Positions 52,936-64,000 of a stretch of 64,000 bases of DNA are shown here, in pieces. The position numbers were made by a program, and so were the translations under genes. This stretch comes from Anisakis pegreffii (Eukaryota; Nematoda; Chromadorea; Rhabditida; Anisakidae), in contig JAPYMA010000173.1 of NCBI GenBank assembly GCA_035041965.1, positions 310,001 to 374,000 of the forward strand, given 5' to 3'. The first letter of the stretch is position 1; every line of letters begins with the position of its first letter. The notes below the pieces were generated by a model. The model saw only the letters and a list, made by a program, of their open reading frames with translations, searched no databases and was not told the DNA's origin.

Positions 52936-54726
52936 GTATGCATGAAGTGAGAAGTGTATGTGTATGTGAAAAATGAACGTTGTCGTTCACCATTCGTGTC
53001 AACAATCATTAAATTGCTTTTTTATATCCATGCATCCGTCCATCGATCCATCGTTCATGCTCGATCCTGTCTCATCGAAGCGAATCATGCCAAGCATCGT
53101 TTCCGAATTGTTGTTTGAATGAGTCATCAAGGCGCATTGTGACATTCATTTTCGATTGAGATAGGCTGAAAGTATTTAATTTGTTCGAAACGAACAAAAT
53201 TCCTTATCGATCTCAACGAACGCTAAATGACTGTTTATTTCCTTCCGACAAGTGCTTTACAGTTTTGTTTTATGGTCCAACTGAATGCTTTTATGTCACT
53301 TTTTGTTATCCTAGCATGAAATTTATTGTCCCATTCATTTTAGTCGAGTTTTTAACTTTTTTTTTCACAAAGCATTGATCGTTGCGAAAATTTGTCGTTC
53401 ACGATTTTATCAGTTCTTAGGCTACAAACTAAAGTGTCAGTAATCAATCAAATCATCGCAGTGGATGATGACACTGTTGCAAAACTTTGAGAGTGGGTTT
53501 TTTTCTGCTGGACGATGGATACTTTCTATTTGATTGATCTGAGTACGACGAGTAGGAGTCCTAGAAAGTGAGTGTTTATGCAGTGAACAGATGAAAACAA
53601 CTATGCACAAATGTGAAAAAAACTCAGCTTTGATGATTGCTTCTTTTATGAGCTGCTGTGCAGTTGAAATCAGTATTTTTGTCTCTAAACTCAAAAATAA
53701 ACCCAAAGATAAAAACTACAAAAACGTCCCCTGAACAAGTGATCTTCTGCGTGAAAGTAATTTGAATAATTATGATTTGAGAGAGAGCATGCTCTATTAT
53801 CTACGTTGGTCTTGTTGCTGTTGTTGTGTTGTGTTGTTGATTTAGGTATTGTGAAATCCTGTTTGATAGTGTGCTTCTTCATAGAAGAGGGAGGTATTGG
53901 AAGCTTTATGGTTGTTACCATTATTACAATTGAAATGAACAATCGGTGACATGATGAAATTTTAGTAACTATGGTTATGAGCGCGTATAATATTTACATG
54001 TACACATACTAATGATATGTGAATATATTGTACGGCACATAATTGAGATTATTTTGACATGCATGATACATTCATTGAGTTGTTCAATCAAATAATGTCT
54101 TTTTCGAATGAAAATGACAGTGTTTGAATGAAAATGTAATAATAACGATGATGATAATAATATATGCAATAGTAATAATAGCGATGCTTGTGTTTGTTGT
54201 TTGTGCACGAAGAAGATGGCATTAAAGAAAATGAAATCAGATTGTTTGTAGAATTGTAAATGCTGCATGTGCAGGTGTTATGTCCTTGAATTGAATTAGG
54301 CACCTAAATTTGTGTCATTGCAATGGAAATATTGCCGTGATATGTATTAATATTTATAATATAATAGTTGTATTATGTGTGATAAGTTTCGTAATCATAT
54401 GATAAGTTTTTGAAGCAAACGAATGAAATTATTTAGCATCAACTAGCAAATGTAAAATGCATCATTTATTAGTTCCGCAATATGATGACTCTTTTGTATT
54501 TGAGAAAATAGTGACTATGCCGTATTAGGAATGACCGGTAATATACGCAGATATATCTGTATTGAAATAATTGCCTCCTACTTGCTCAGCATCGAAGTTA
54601 AATTTTCTTCCGAGATTTGAACCTCGAAATGCGGATATTTTTCTTGAACGAGACCATTTTGCGTATCCTGCCTCGCTTCCCTCACCTCCTCGCAGAAGAA
54701 TGCTGGCTTTGCTAATGAATAATTGA
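51322..54726 (+). CDS. Short gene of unknown function, four exons (tentative)
   Basis: Exon 1 (51,322-51,331) encodes MMD plus one base before donor GTACGT. Exon 2 (51,625-51,746; acceptor TTTCATTTAG) continues DAIDLDYEPDNELDIASSEL and ends AAVVE. Exon 3 (51,919-52,036, or to a TGA at 52,054; acceptor ATGCTTCAG) begins PRMTRESCPVRPETTLVPND. Exon 4 (54,590-54,726; acceptor TTGCTCAG) reads SKLNFLPRFEPRNADIFLER and ends RRRMLALLMNN then TGA. Phases are 1, 0, 1 and the joined product is about 128 residues, acidic at the N terminus and basic/hydrophobic at the end, with no signal peptide. If exon 3 is terminal, the product is about 89 residues. I recognise no domain. Exons 1-2 are the best supported. 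Confidence 0.45.
51625..51746 (+). CDS. Unknown gene, exon 2, acidic region
   Basis: Acceptor CATTTAG ends at 51,624. The frame has many Asp/Glu (DLDYEPDNELD), then a Ser/His/Pro-rich stretch (HSQRSPEHTELPPAA). The donor is GTTGGT at 51,747. The composition stands out clearly from the surrounding T-rich DNA. Confidence 0.6.
51919..52056 (+). CDS. Unknown gene, candidate exon 3 (internal or terminal)
   Basis: Acceptor ATGCTTCAG ends at 51,918; the frame is open for 45 codons to TGA at 52,054-52,056. It has a balanced composition with DVRYDNLSEINASYF near the end. Weak phase 1 donors occur at 52,037 (GTTCGA) and 52,052 (GTTGAA); either would allow joining to 54,590. No AATAAA follows closely, which favours an internal exon. 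Confidence 0.45.
   Translation, partial: PRMTRESCPVRPETTLVPNDSQDVRYDNLSEINASYFRYCSKTSR
52893..52933. repeat. (GT)n microsatellite
   Basis: About 16 uninterrupted GT units follow a short GTGTGTAT lead. The repeat falls in the putative third intron of the unknown gene. Confidence 0.95.
54590..54726 (+). CDS. Unknown gene, candidate terminal exon
   Basis: Acceptor ACTTGCTCAG ends at 54,589 and the frame is entered in phase 1. The 45 codons include FEPRNADIFLERDHFAYPAS and the Pro/Arg stretch SPPRRR before TGA at 54,724. Local G+C is high. Minus-strand frames over the same bases are longer, but I regard them as shadows. An AATAAA follows 167 bases downstream. Confidence 0.45.
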
Positions 54727-54892
54727 CAATGGAGCGCAATGATGCTCGTGTGTGCAAGCGGGGAACTCTTGTTGAAGTATGAGCATGAGCGGGACATGGC
54801 CACAAAATTATTTATTCTTACATGTACTTGTATATGCTCATATGCATACAAACTCTACTGTTTATCAGCACCTTTGTTATCGTCATCGTACT

Positions 54893-54898
54893 AATAAA
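54893..54898 (+). terminator. Polyadenylation signal AATAAA
   Basis: The hexamer in ACTAATAAATGC lies 167 bases after the candidate stop at 54,726 and is followed by T/G-rich sequence, a normal arrangement for a 3' end. Confidence 0.45.
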
Positions 54899-55871
54899 TG
54901 CATTCTTGTAGTTGGAATTTAGTTGTGTTGTATTAACTTTTTGTTTGGTTTAGTTGAGTGAGTGTAGCTTATTTGTTTTCATTTGATTTGTTCACTGTCA
55001 TTCTCTGATTCTTGATAAGGCACCCGAAATGCTCAAGTTGTATGCGAACTTAATAGGTGGATAGATGAATGCATAACTGCAGTTGCATCGGAGTTTGAGT
55101 CACGTATCAGTTTAGTATTATTCTAAAAATTTTCGTTTTATTTATTCTGTAGTCTTGGCTGTTCACGTTCTCGTCCCCCATCCCCGTAGCATCGTAATCC
55201 TCATAGTGAATCTAATCTAATGACCTGTAATTATCTATTTGACATCACAATGCGTCAGGAGATCAGTGATCCTTTTTTTTCATGTCGAAACGTTCCACTC
55301 GAAAACGACTCGGCAGTTTTGCTTTGTTCAGTTTTCTGCATCGCATCATATCGTTTTGTCAAGTTTTTTTTGGTTCTCTTTTTTATGTATTCCCTTTCAA
55401 TACGTTTCAATTTTCTTCGGTACGACTGTCATTTTGGATTTTCGATGACGATTGATTTCGTTATATTATTTGTTGATGAAATTGTTATGTGCGTGTGTGT
55501 GTATATTTTATGCACATTCATAACGTCAACACGAACAGATTGCAATGCATCAACAGCTCAGAGCATCACATTAGAAACGTGAAACGTATATGAATGCATG
55601 AATGAGTGTACGGTTTGAATCTGAATTTTTGTATGAGCATCAATTTTTTCATGATCAAATTTTTTGCTGTTTGCATGAAAAAGTCATTCAACCAAAATTG
55701 TGATTATTCATTTCATCATTCATCTTCATCTTTCTATGAAATGAATGCATTCTGTGTACACATTTATGAATGTGTATATGAGTGCATTATAGTCGTTTAT
55801 TATTTTATAGGTTTTGTGAAATTGTAAATTATTATGGAATCAGAAAAATATATTATATTTTAGGGTTGGAG

Positions 55872-55893
55872 ATGGATAGATAGATAGATAGAT
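55872..55893. repeat. (GATA)n microsatellite
   Basis: Five consecutive GATA/GATG units; a GGAC run follows at 55,936-55,952. Confidence 0.9.
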
Positions 55894-55935
55894 GCATTTG
55901 CATGAATTAGTAGTTAGAGCATACATAAAATTGTA

Positions 55936-55952
55936 TGGACGGACGGACGGAC
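55936..55952. repeat. (GGAC)n microsatellite
   Basis: Four GGAC units in tandem. Confidence 0.9.
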
Positions 55953-57137
55953 ACATGAGGTTTGTTCACATGAAAGCAAACAATATTGAAAGGTGCAACA
56001 GAATCATGAATATCAATTTTGCGGATTGAGCGATGGGCCATGAATAGCAAGTACTCATTATCACTGGCAGGCGTAAGAGCAAAGCAATTCAGTGAATCGC
56101 TCCATTGATGTATATGTCACTTTCATTCAATTAATAGGTAGAGCAGTCATAGATTAAATGTTGAATGAACAATGTACATAAACGCTGGTAAGGTAGGACA
56201 GGTAATATAGTATAATAAGTAGGTAGTGAATGCGATACTTATAAGTGTGCTGATTTGGTTGGACTTTTTTGTTTGATTGTTGGTGTTGATGGGTGGTATT
56301 TAAGTGGCATAGGACAGGGCAGATGAAGTAGACAAATAGATTACAGGTATATCGGGTAGAGAGGAAAGAGGTAAGGTAGTTGGACGGTTGATGGATGGTG
56401 AATTATATTCTGAATTGGAGTTGTTATTGGAGTGAGTGGTTGATTGAAGGATGAATGAATAGAAGCGAGAATGGGTAATATGGTACATTAATGTGCATAA
56501 TGTATGTAGTCAATTTCATTTCATTTTATTAGATTGAATGTTGAATGTTGACGGATAGATGGATAGATACTACTTGGTAAGGTATGTTTAAATGAATATA
56601 TTATAGGTTGAGATCTTTTCGGTAGTATAGAAGTAGGGTTAAGAAGGGGTATTGGATGTTGTTTTGCTGTGATGCGATAGGATAGGTTTTGCTTGGATGA
56701 TTATTGCATAATTGCTGAGTATTTATCTATTTATTCGCATGTAAATTCACCTGGTGCAATTTGGATTGAACTTGAATTCAGTGAATTGAATGAGTCGAGT
56801 GGGGTGAAGTGAATAAATGGCTGGTGACTAGGGATGAGATGACGAGTAGGCCGGAGGTCGGCCATGAAACTCGTCCATATTTTTGCCATTTGCCATCGAT
56901 CTTTCCGTCCCTCGGCTCTCCTCTCTGCCTGACTTGCATGAAATCGTCTCTGCATGTGTCGTCTGTCTTTCCATGAATGTATGTGTGTGTTTATGTGAAT
57001 GTTTCACAGAATGATGGTAGATGGATGCATTATTTTGCAACCCATTTGAAGTGTAATTAAAATTGTTGAGAAACGAATTGATAATAGTGGTGATGAAACT
57101 GAAGAGAATGGTTAGTAATAAAAGTGGTAGTAATAAA

Positions 57138-57138
57138 A

Positions 57139-57186
<48 letters not shown>
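57138..57186. repeat. (ATT)n microsatellite
   Basis: About 16 perfect ATT units, preceded by a GTAGTAATAAAA lead closely similar to the lead of the AT-rich run near 7,395. Confidence 0.95.
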
Positions 57187-58236
57187 GTAATGCTGGCAGT
57201 ACGATTGCGTCGTTATAGTATAAATGAGACAATAACTTTTGAATCAATCAATCAATCAGTATACTTGTGATTACTGGAGTATTTGATGTGCGTAGCCGTT
57301 GTGCTATGGTGGTACCACATGGATCGATTGCTCGGGAAACGTTGGTGGTTTTTATTTAAAAAGTAGAAATCAGTATTCCCAAATAGAAATTTTACTGCCA
57401 CGTACGGTCTCAAGAAATCTAAGTTTACATTATTCATTGAGTGCAAATTGGTGAAAGTGTGTGATCAAGTTGTTCTGATTGAAATTTTGAAAATTGGAAG
57501 GATGCGGTGATATGTTTTATGTAACGGACTAGTTATGATTGAATGGCTGGAGTGTGCGTGTGTCAATATTGGTTTATGAAAGTTCGTTGGTGATATTACT
57601 GTTGGTAAGGAGCACATATGGTGTTTGGCATATCATAAGACATTTATAATATGTACAAGCAAGTAAAAGCTTTGCATATGATTTGATTATTCAGTGTGTG
57701 TACATTTGCAATGTGTTTGAAGAGATGAAGAAGATTAATAACAGCAATAAATAATGATAATATTCAATAGGACAGAAGAAGCGATATTTATCGATGAAAT
57801 GAATTCAATATGTGGCTATGTTGATTTTTGTAATGTATCATCTGCAGTTGATGAGCGTTTGTTTGTTGAACTAAGACAATATCAATAATATAGAAGACAT
57901 TAATGGTGATATTGTGATAAGGACAAAGATAACATCTACAATGGAATTATATTGGAACAGAAATGAAATTGGAGAAATGCATTTGATTTTGAGTTCAGTA
58001 ACACTTTATTGATCGAAATGAATTGTATTTACAAGAGTTGAATTATAATAATAAACATTTCCACTTTGTGCATTTCAAAAGGCTAAGATTTCAAAATGTC
58101 TTTGGGAGGTATACTGTTTCTGACGAACGTCGGCGGTTTACCCTAAGCATCGAAAGAGATGAGAGCGCTTTTCTGATTTTCGTGATAGTTTACAAATTGA
58201 AATAAACTTTGCACTGATCTTTCTTTCCTTTGCCAG

Positions 58237-58331
58237 TTTATTCTTTCCCTAACGCACATCGTCGACCGTATCATCAGTCACTGTGTTCGTTTTGGAAACC
58301 ATACGGTAAGCGTGGTGAAAAACAAGACTGA
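58237..58331. other. Coding-like island, strand and frame unresolved
   Basis: An acceptor-like CCTTTGCCAG precedes 58,237. One plus-strand frame reads YSFPNAHRRPYHQSLC, then FWKPYGKRGEKQD and TGA (58,329-58,331). The GKR looks like a peptide amidation/cleavage site, but its codons (GGTAAGCGT) are also a good splice donor; spliced there, another frame (LTHIVDRIISHCVRFG) is equally open. On the minus strand, a frame ending SKTNTVTDDTVDDVR then TAG follows an acceptor-like ATATCAG. Composition suggests real coding, but I cannot choose. Confidence 0.25.
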
Positions 58332-61032
58332 TATCGTAAACCACAGAAATTTTTTGGTAGCTATTTATATGAAAGGGATTTTATCACACCAACGGAATCA
58401 AATATAATAGAATACTTTCCGTCAGATAGACGACACTGATCATTTGATAGTATTCGCTGTTGGTTAGATGTAAAGTTATATTTTAATGAGTCGATGCATT
58501 CATATTACTACTATATTTGTTGTTTTCGATATTAATGAGCTTTAAAAAGATAGATGTGTGTATGTAGCAAGCGAGCAGGAAAGTACACTAATGAGTGTGC
58601 GGGTGTGTCGATGATGATAATGTTAGAAGAATACCGAAGAATGACCGAATATTTCATGAACAATAATCATAAACATGCCCTAATATCATTCAGTCGATCA
58701 GTATTCTGTCAGCCAGCGAACGAGCAGCAGCATTAGCCATCATCATCAACCTAACCACTTAACCATCATATCTATCTTGCACATATGATCATTATTATTA
58801 TTATTATTCTCTTCGCATTTAGCATTCAGCTTAACATTTCAGATTTAGGATTTAGCTGATCATAGATTATATGTGTATGTATATATGTGTGTATTAGTGT
58901 GAGCGATAGCGAAAGGAATGAGTTGATTATTTGAGGCGAGAAGAGATGAACGAGAAGGATAAATGGTGCGTGCTTTCATGGATGTTTAGATGCTGCGTGC
59001 ATTTTCATGCTGCTTGCTGCTAGTTAGATAAGAGCAGATAACAAATGCATGCCCATAGAGTTAGATAGATACATGAGTGAGAATTTATTTATGCATGATA
59101 TATTGTCATAAATTTAGCATTTGCATTTGTTGTAAGCTTGGTTTGTCGTTGTCAGCATGATTATTATTATTGTTATTGTTGTTGTGAAAGACGTAATGTA
59201 TTCTGTTGTACTCTAAATTCTTGTCGTAATGGACATTGGAAAGGAATAATGGTAACTGGTGAGTGACTTGAACAGATTAGTGACTGGACGAACGAAACGA
59301 TAATGGTAATGATGAGATGAAATATGGTTTGAGTAGGATGTGTATGCGTATATTTAGAACACTTTTAAAAATCATTTCTGAGTGGTATCGACCACGCGAC
59401 GGCTGATTTTGTGTAATCAAGTTGTGTATTGTGTTACAAAATTGCATTAGTAGTAAAGTACAAACCAGTGAACGAGTTATGATATTACATCGTTGTTGTT
59501 ATTATTATTGATGTTGATGAAGAAAGATATTGACGTTTCTATTGCGGGATTTTAGAAATTCGTTTTTGGTTGATGAGGTAGTGGCTTTATCTTCATTTAA
59601 GTTATGCGAGCAGGAAGAAGAGGGAAGTAAGTTGAGTTGTAGTAGAATGCAGAAGGTGATTAGTATTTAACTAGGGGTGAGGAGTAGTTCTTAAGAGGAA
59701 CGAAGAAGGGTATGTGATGGATCGATGGAGGGATGGATGAATGAACAGAACGTTGGAAGGAATTGAATTTTGTTTTATCGTGCGGCATCATTTTGTATAA
59801 GGAAAACGAGAGAATAGGAACTTGTAATTGGTGATGTTTAAAGTGAAGTGTCTAAGATTGTAGGCAGATAGTTGTTAGCGATGCTCGGTCATGGTGTTCG
59901 TTGGAAAATGTCAATCAGCAGTTAACGAAATTTTGCATTTTTAGTGGAGTGGATAGATAGTGACTGACTGACATGGACGTGTAAGGTGAAGAAACGGCAA
60001 ATGTGGTGATGAGTGTTTGAAAAGATGACTGCGAGGGATGTGGAGAAGTTACATTAGCACTTACTTATAATCAGTCGTTTTTGTAGCAGTTGGTATGGAA
60101 TCATTTAGTTGGTTTAGGGAAGTGTGCAAGAAAATGAAACTGTTAACGACGAGAACGAGGTTTAGTATGAATGAGTATGTTGCGTTGAAAAAAATTTCAT
60201 AGTCAGTTTATTTCAAAGTCAATGTCAATTAAGATTCATTCAGTGCGGCTTAGAAACAGTTTCATTGATGCTTCTACCTTTGAAGAGTTCGTAATTTGTT
60301 TCTTGTTTTCTTTTTTTTTGTTTTGTTTTGTATGAACGCATGGATAGTGAATGGTATGCTAGTTTGTTGATTGCTCTCATAAATTAGTGAAGAGGGTTAC
60401 TTTGAGAAGTAATTCTGAGTGATATCTATTCGTTAATTGTGGTTATGAATAGCGTGGTAAGAGTGAATAAGTAGCCGGTCGCATCGAAGGAGATATAAGT
60501 GGTTCTTTCCTTCGGTCGTGAAGTGTTTTGAAAATATGGCTCATTCGTTTCATGGATGCATACAGATGCTGCATGCATGCATGCTTCACAACATGATCAT
60601 AAGAACATATGAGCACGACCCTCAATGAACAAATGAGCATATGTGTGTTAAATCAAAGAGGATCTGATCGGATGGGAATGTCAACTGTAGGCACTCAGAT
60701 GGATGGTTGGATTTATGACGACGCTGCTCTTTGATCGTTGGAAAGAGCCACTTATAAATATCGTGGATATCGCAATTCGTATTTTTCGCATGCGTTTATT
60801 TGTTATTTGTTTGTTTGTTTGTGTTCTTTCTCGTGGTTTGGTCGTCTTGTTGTCTGTGTATATTTGTGTAGTGGTGGTTTTTACAGTCGTCTGAGAATGG
60901 CAACAGCAGCATATCTATAGCAATCCTCATATCGTTCATATCTTCCTTCGTATCTTTTAGGTATATCCATTGTTGTTTGAAGTTAATCGAGGCTTTGGTC
61001 TGCCTTGTTTCTGTCTTCTTGATTGTGAGATG

Positions 61033-61140
61033 CTGCTGCGGCTGCGGCTGCGGCTGCTATCTGATCCAATTTGGTCGCAGTGGCGGCGTTATGTCATGGC
61101 CGGCCGGTTGGTTGCTCGACGGTCCGGTCATAATGAAGGT
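61033..61140. other. G+C-rich island
   Basis: This block of about 110 bp is the most G+C- and CpG-rich stretch of the right end (for example GGCCGGCCGG). Frames are open on both strands; the minus strand contains a 24-codon ATG frame (MTGPSSNQPAGHD...). It could be a first exon or promoter of a minus-strand gene, but no splice chain was found. Confidence 0.3.
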
Positions 61141-61429
61141 GATGATTTTGCGATATGTGTTTTGAAGTGATGGAATGAAAAGGGGAAAGAAAGAAACGCC
61201 ACGCCACGCCATTGAAACGCCAGATTCATTCGCTGAAAACCGTATTGGAAGATGGTGGTGCTATCGTGTTGCTGCTTAATCGCGTTGTTGTGCTCTTGAA
61301 CGTCTTTCGTCATTTCTGCGTCGTGCATCTATATTCTCACGTTGCTGTTAATCTTGCGGCAGGATCAGGTTTTATATTTATTAAGCTATAAGTAGTAGTG
61401 CTGGTAGTAGGTAAGTGAATGAAGCAAAA

Positions 61430-61459
61430 CGAGGAGACGGACGGAGGGAGGGAGGGAGT
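61430..61459. repeat. (GGGA)n-type purine run
   Basis: GACGGACGGAGGGAGGGAGGGAG-type purine-rich tandem units. Confidence 0.8.
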
Positions 61460-61860
61460 CTATTTAGTTAGTTGTTTTGTTATATAGATCGTAGATGTTA
61501 ATGATGTTGTTGTTATTATTGTTGTTGTTAAGAACTGTTGTTTAGAGCAGACAATGAATTTATTCGACTTTTCATGTGTGTTGTGTATATCTTATAATAC
61601 GATATTTTGTTCACAATGATTCGACGACGTTGGTTGTATTTATATGTTTGAGCTGCTGACTGATTTCGTGTATGTTCACGTATGTATTTTATGTGTGTGT
61701 TTGTGAAGTGAACAAATTCGGATGGATTCATATCATTCATTGGCTGTATGATGTGGCTGGTTGGCAGCGTGGCAGCGTGGATGATGGTGATCGGATTGCT
61801 GCTTGCTGCGTTTGCTGAAACAGTATGTATCGAATAGAATAGAGGAATATCATCGTTGTT

Positions 61861-61882
61861 GCTGGTGCTGCTGCTGCTGCTG
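61861..61882. repeat. (CTG)n trinucleotide run
   Basis: Seven CTG-type units (one GTG variant); a related GCTGCTGCTGATGATG run occurs at about 62,153-62,170, and GCTGCGGCTGCGGCTGCGG at about 61,033-61,055. Confidence 0.9.
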
Positions 61883-62559
61883 CATACCTACTAAATAATG
61901 CCATCGTTAGCAGCAGTAGAATTGGGCGGTGTATTTTGGTTAGTAGTTGTGTACGTATGTACGTACGTAGTCGTCGTATATGTATTTGGTGTGGTCGTTC
62001 GTTTGAAGACGACGAAGTGGAAAATAGTGTAGGAAAGAGGAGTTAAGATGGGAGGGTAAGGAATGCGAAGTGGGAAGAAAGACATGAAGAAAGGATGGAT
62101 GGATGGACGGATGGGAAGAGCGATGAGGAAGGAAGGAGGAACGTTGTTCGTATTGCTGCTGCTGATGATGATTTGGATGTTTGTTTGCAAGGATGCGGTC
62201 TTTGGCGGTGCCGGTGGTGGCTGTTGAGAGGAGAGGGATTTGGAAAGGAAAACGAGACGACGGGTCGGCAACGGGCAGGTCGTTTGGTTGGGTTTTGTTG
62301 CGTTTCGGTCGTCCTATTTTTGTTTGCTATGTCACCGTCGTCATCACTGTCATGACCATGCTGGGTGGCATGATGAAACGAGCATGGATCGCCCACAGGA
62401 GAGAGGCTCGGATCATGTTGCATCGAACGTGCTGCATATTTCGTTTGTGCAATGATCAAGACGACTTAAGGTGTTGATCACCTCGTGATTAAACAGTTTG
62501 TTAATTTAGGAATTTGTGATAGGTTTGATTTTTGGACATTTTGAACGGATATGTTGTTT

Positions 62560-63035
62560 GTGGTTGTTCCGGTTTAAAATATGATTGTTGAACTCGGATA
62601 CGATGGAAATCGTTTACGGGTTTGTTAAGTTGTGGGAGATAATGACAGTTTGTGGATTGTTTAATGCGCTCATTCCGCAGCATTTTAAGCGACAGGGAAC
62701 TTTTGCTAATGAAAGTTTCCAATTCAGAAACTTCTAGTAATCTTCTAGGTTTGAATTTCATGAATGGAGTCGGGTTAAACACACTTAAAATGGGCTGCAG
62801 ACTAGCGCCTGTCTTCAGCTGAGGCGTAACGAGAAACTTTTCCTAGAACTGATGGTCATCCAGGGTTTCAGTGAAACCTGAATGATGGAACCACAGCTTC
62901 TGGCATTGATTTCCCCATTTTGTCAAGATATTTACTGCAAGATTAGCAAAACTTCAACGTGCTTTCGATAGATTGTCGCGATTCTCAGCCATTCTAAATC
63001 TAGGAGTTTAGCCACCTTAATGCGGGGTTTAGAAA
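62560..63035. other. Compositional island, possible repeat insertion
   Basis: C content rises abruptly here against the C-poor flanks. It contains the inverted repeat GGTTTCA/TGAAACC around 62,863-62,880 and a 10-bp inverted pair TTTTGCTAAT (about 62,700) / ATTAGCAAAA (about 62,942). A 93-codon minus-strand frame (62,782-62,501) has no recognised domain. The segment may be an old mobile-element copy. Confidence 0.3.
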
Positions 63036-64000
63036 ACATTCGTTTATGGTGTTGGTGTGAGTGTGATGATTGTGATTAGTACGGTGAAGGTTGTTTGTTA
63101 GGTGTGTGTTAGGTGACGTATGAAAGAGGAGATTAATATGTTGGACGGAAAAGGCGACGCCGGCACAACGGCCGATCATCAGTTGTTTCGCTCATTTCGT
63201 TTTTGTTTGCTTGTTCCGTTTGGGCGGTGTTGTATGCGTCGTGTTGCATTATTCGCTGATGATGTCCGTAAGCAGGTAGAATAACGTATCTACCTGCTGC
63301 TCTGATGATCGTCATCATTGGACGTGTCTATTGATTCATTGACATTCATTTATTTGTTGTTTGCATATGCTCGAGTGAATTCAATTCGACCATTATACAA
63401 TAATGGGCTATAATTGAGCAGTTTTTTGAGCATTGAGCAGATTTTTGTCGTTTTTGAATGAATTGATTTGTTTGATATGGACGAGAAAGGAAACGTTTTT
63501 GTTTTTATTTAAACTGTGAGCAAAACGTCGCTTGAGTTGATATAATTCGATTTCAGTTGATTGTAAACAAACTGATCGTGAAACAGCTAATGCATACGCG
63601 ATCAGAAGTTAATATTTGTAGAGAAATGAATGATATGAGATAGGTGAAAGCGGTCATGTTTAGCGCACGCAAGATTTAAGAAGTTATTTGGATAGGATTG
63701 AGAATTTTTCATTGAGCAAAAGAACGAGGCGAGATGAGTTGTTGTTGTTGAAGCAGATGAACTGGAATAATGGACGTTCCTTTCAGATTAGTAGCGTGGT
63801 TGAAGTTCTGTTAACATGTAATGAAAATATGATATGGTTGAAGTAAATCTGAGTTCAGTAAGATATTAGTGGCAGATATTCGGTAGGCTTTAGAGGTGGG
63901 CGCAAGCTGAGCTCATAATACTGTCTTGCATTGTGCATAGTTGTCGTTGTTTTTTTAGTGTTCGTTTTTTTATTTGAAGTGAAATATGTGAGTGCTGTCA

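Larger units (their letters stand above)
54899..64000. other. G/T-biased, microsatellite-rich region without a confident gene
   Basis: From about 55.8 kb onward the plus strand is poor in C and rich in G, T and A, with many ATGAATGA-, GATGATG- and TTGTTG-type runs. Stop codons are frequent in most plus-strand frames; the few long minus-strand frames are Pro/Thr/Ser low-complexity readings of the C/A-rich complement. The area may be intergenic or a long intron/3' untranslated region. Coding-like islands are listed separately. Confidence 0.5.

Noticed and set aside
54525..54851. Minus-strand open frames of 75 and 108 codons
   Set aside because: They overlap the plus-strand candidate exon at 54590, which has an acceptor, a balanced frame and a downstream AATAAA. 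The minus frames look like its shadow.
61891..62459. Two overlapping minus-strand open frames of 127 and 139 codons, Pro/Ser/Thr/His-rich
   Set aside because: The minus strand here is C/A-rich with few T, so stop codons are rare by composition. The products are low-complexity, lack supported splice sites and include microsatellite translation.
1..64000. CRISPR arrays, bacterial operons, rRNA genes, intact transposase or reverse transcriptase genes, viral genes
   Set aside because: None seen on either strand; the window has the structure of intron-rich animal DNA.

Overview
This is nuclear DNA from a eukaryote, most likely a parasitic nematode. It is about 62-65% A+T. Introns run from a few hundred bases to almost 10 kb, most intron ends are nematode-type (TTTCAG, TTTTAG), simple repeats are common, and there are no bacterial-type gene arrays. 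GC content and multi-kilobase introns suggest an ascaridoid-like genome, but I cannot fix the species. All coordinates are exon readings by eye; there was no transcript or database support.

The main content is one large plus-strand gene from about 9-10 kb to 49,196. Its 3' half (exons 44,567-49,196) encodes, in order, an L27 helix pair, a PDZ domain, an SH3 domain, a basic hook and a guanylate-kinase-like domain. These match the polarity scaffold PALS1/MPP5/Stardust (C. elegans name magu-2, from memory). Exons 41,328-42,212 carry the charged helical segment that matches the PAR-6-binding conserved regions of PALS1. Further upstream, exons 17,251, 26,999 and 33,361 build a second, complete PDZ domain, preceded by a proline/tyrosine-rich N-terminal region (10,116-16,744). 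All 19 exons join with matching splice phase and give an open frame of 989 residues from 10,116, or 1,032 if the candidate first exon at 9,026 is used. Several ATG-bearing, phase-compatible candidate first exons lie inside the introns (26,621; 27,974; 32,625), plus two further upstream (2,724; 9,026). One exon (38,944) is phase-interchangeable with the pair 40,768 + 41,328. The locus therefore looks like a multi-promoter, multi-isoform polarity gene.

The large introns hold an 864-bp near-perfect palindromic mobile element with a 3-bp TCA target duplication and two inverted tRNA-like (pol III box A/B) modules (14,989-15,852), a TATA-preceded 28-codon secretory-like ORF (30,101), an exon-like open stretch (24,021-24,400) and minor tandem repeats.

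After a 2.1 kb spacer with a G-rich hairpin-containing island (50,555-50,760), a second, short plus-strand gene begins behind a strong acceptor that could receive a spliced leader (51,288). I join exons 51,322-51,331, 51,625-51,746, 51,919-52,036 and 54,590-54,726 into a protein of about 128 residues that I do not recognise, followed by an AATAAA at 54,893. The remaining 9 kb is strongly G- and T-biased on the plus strand and rich in microsatellites, with a few coding-like islands (58.2, 61.1, 62.2, 62.8 kb) that I cannot assign.
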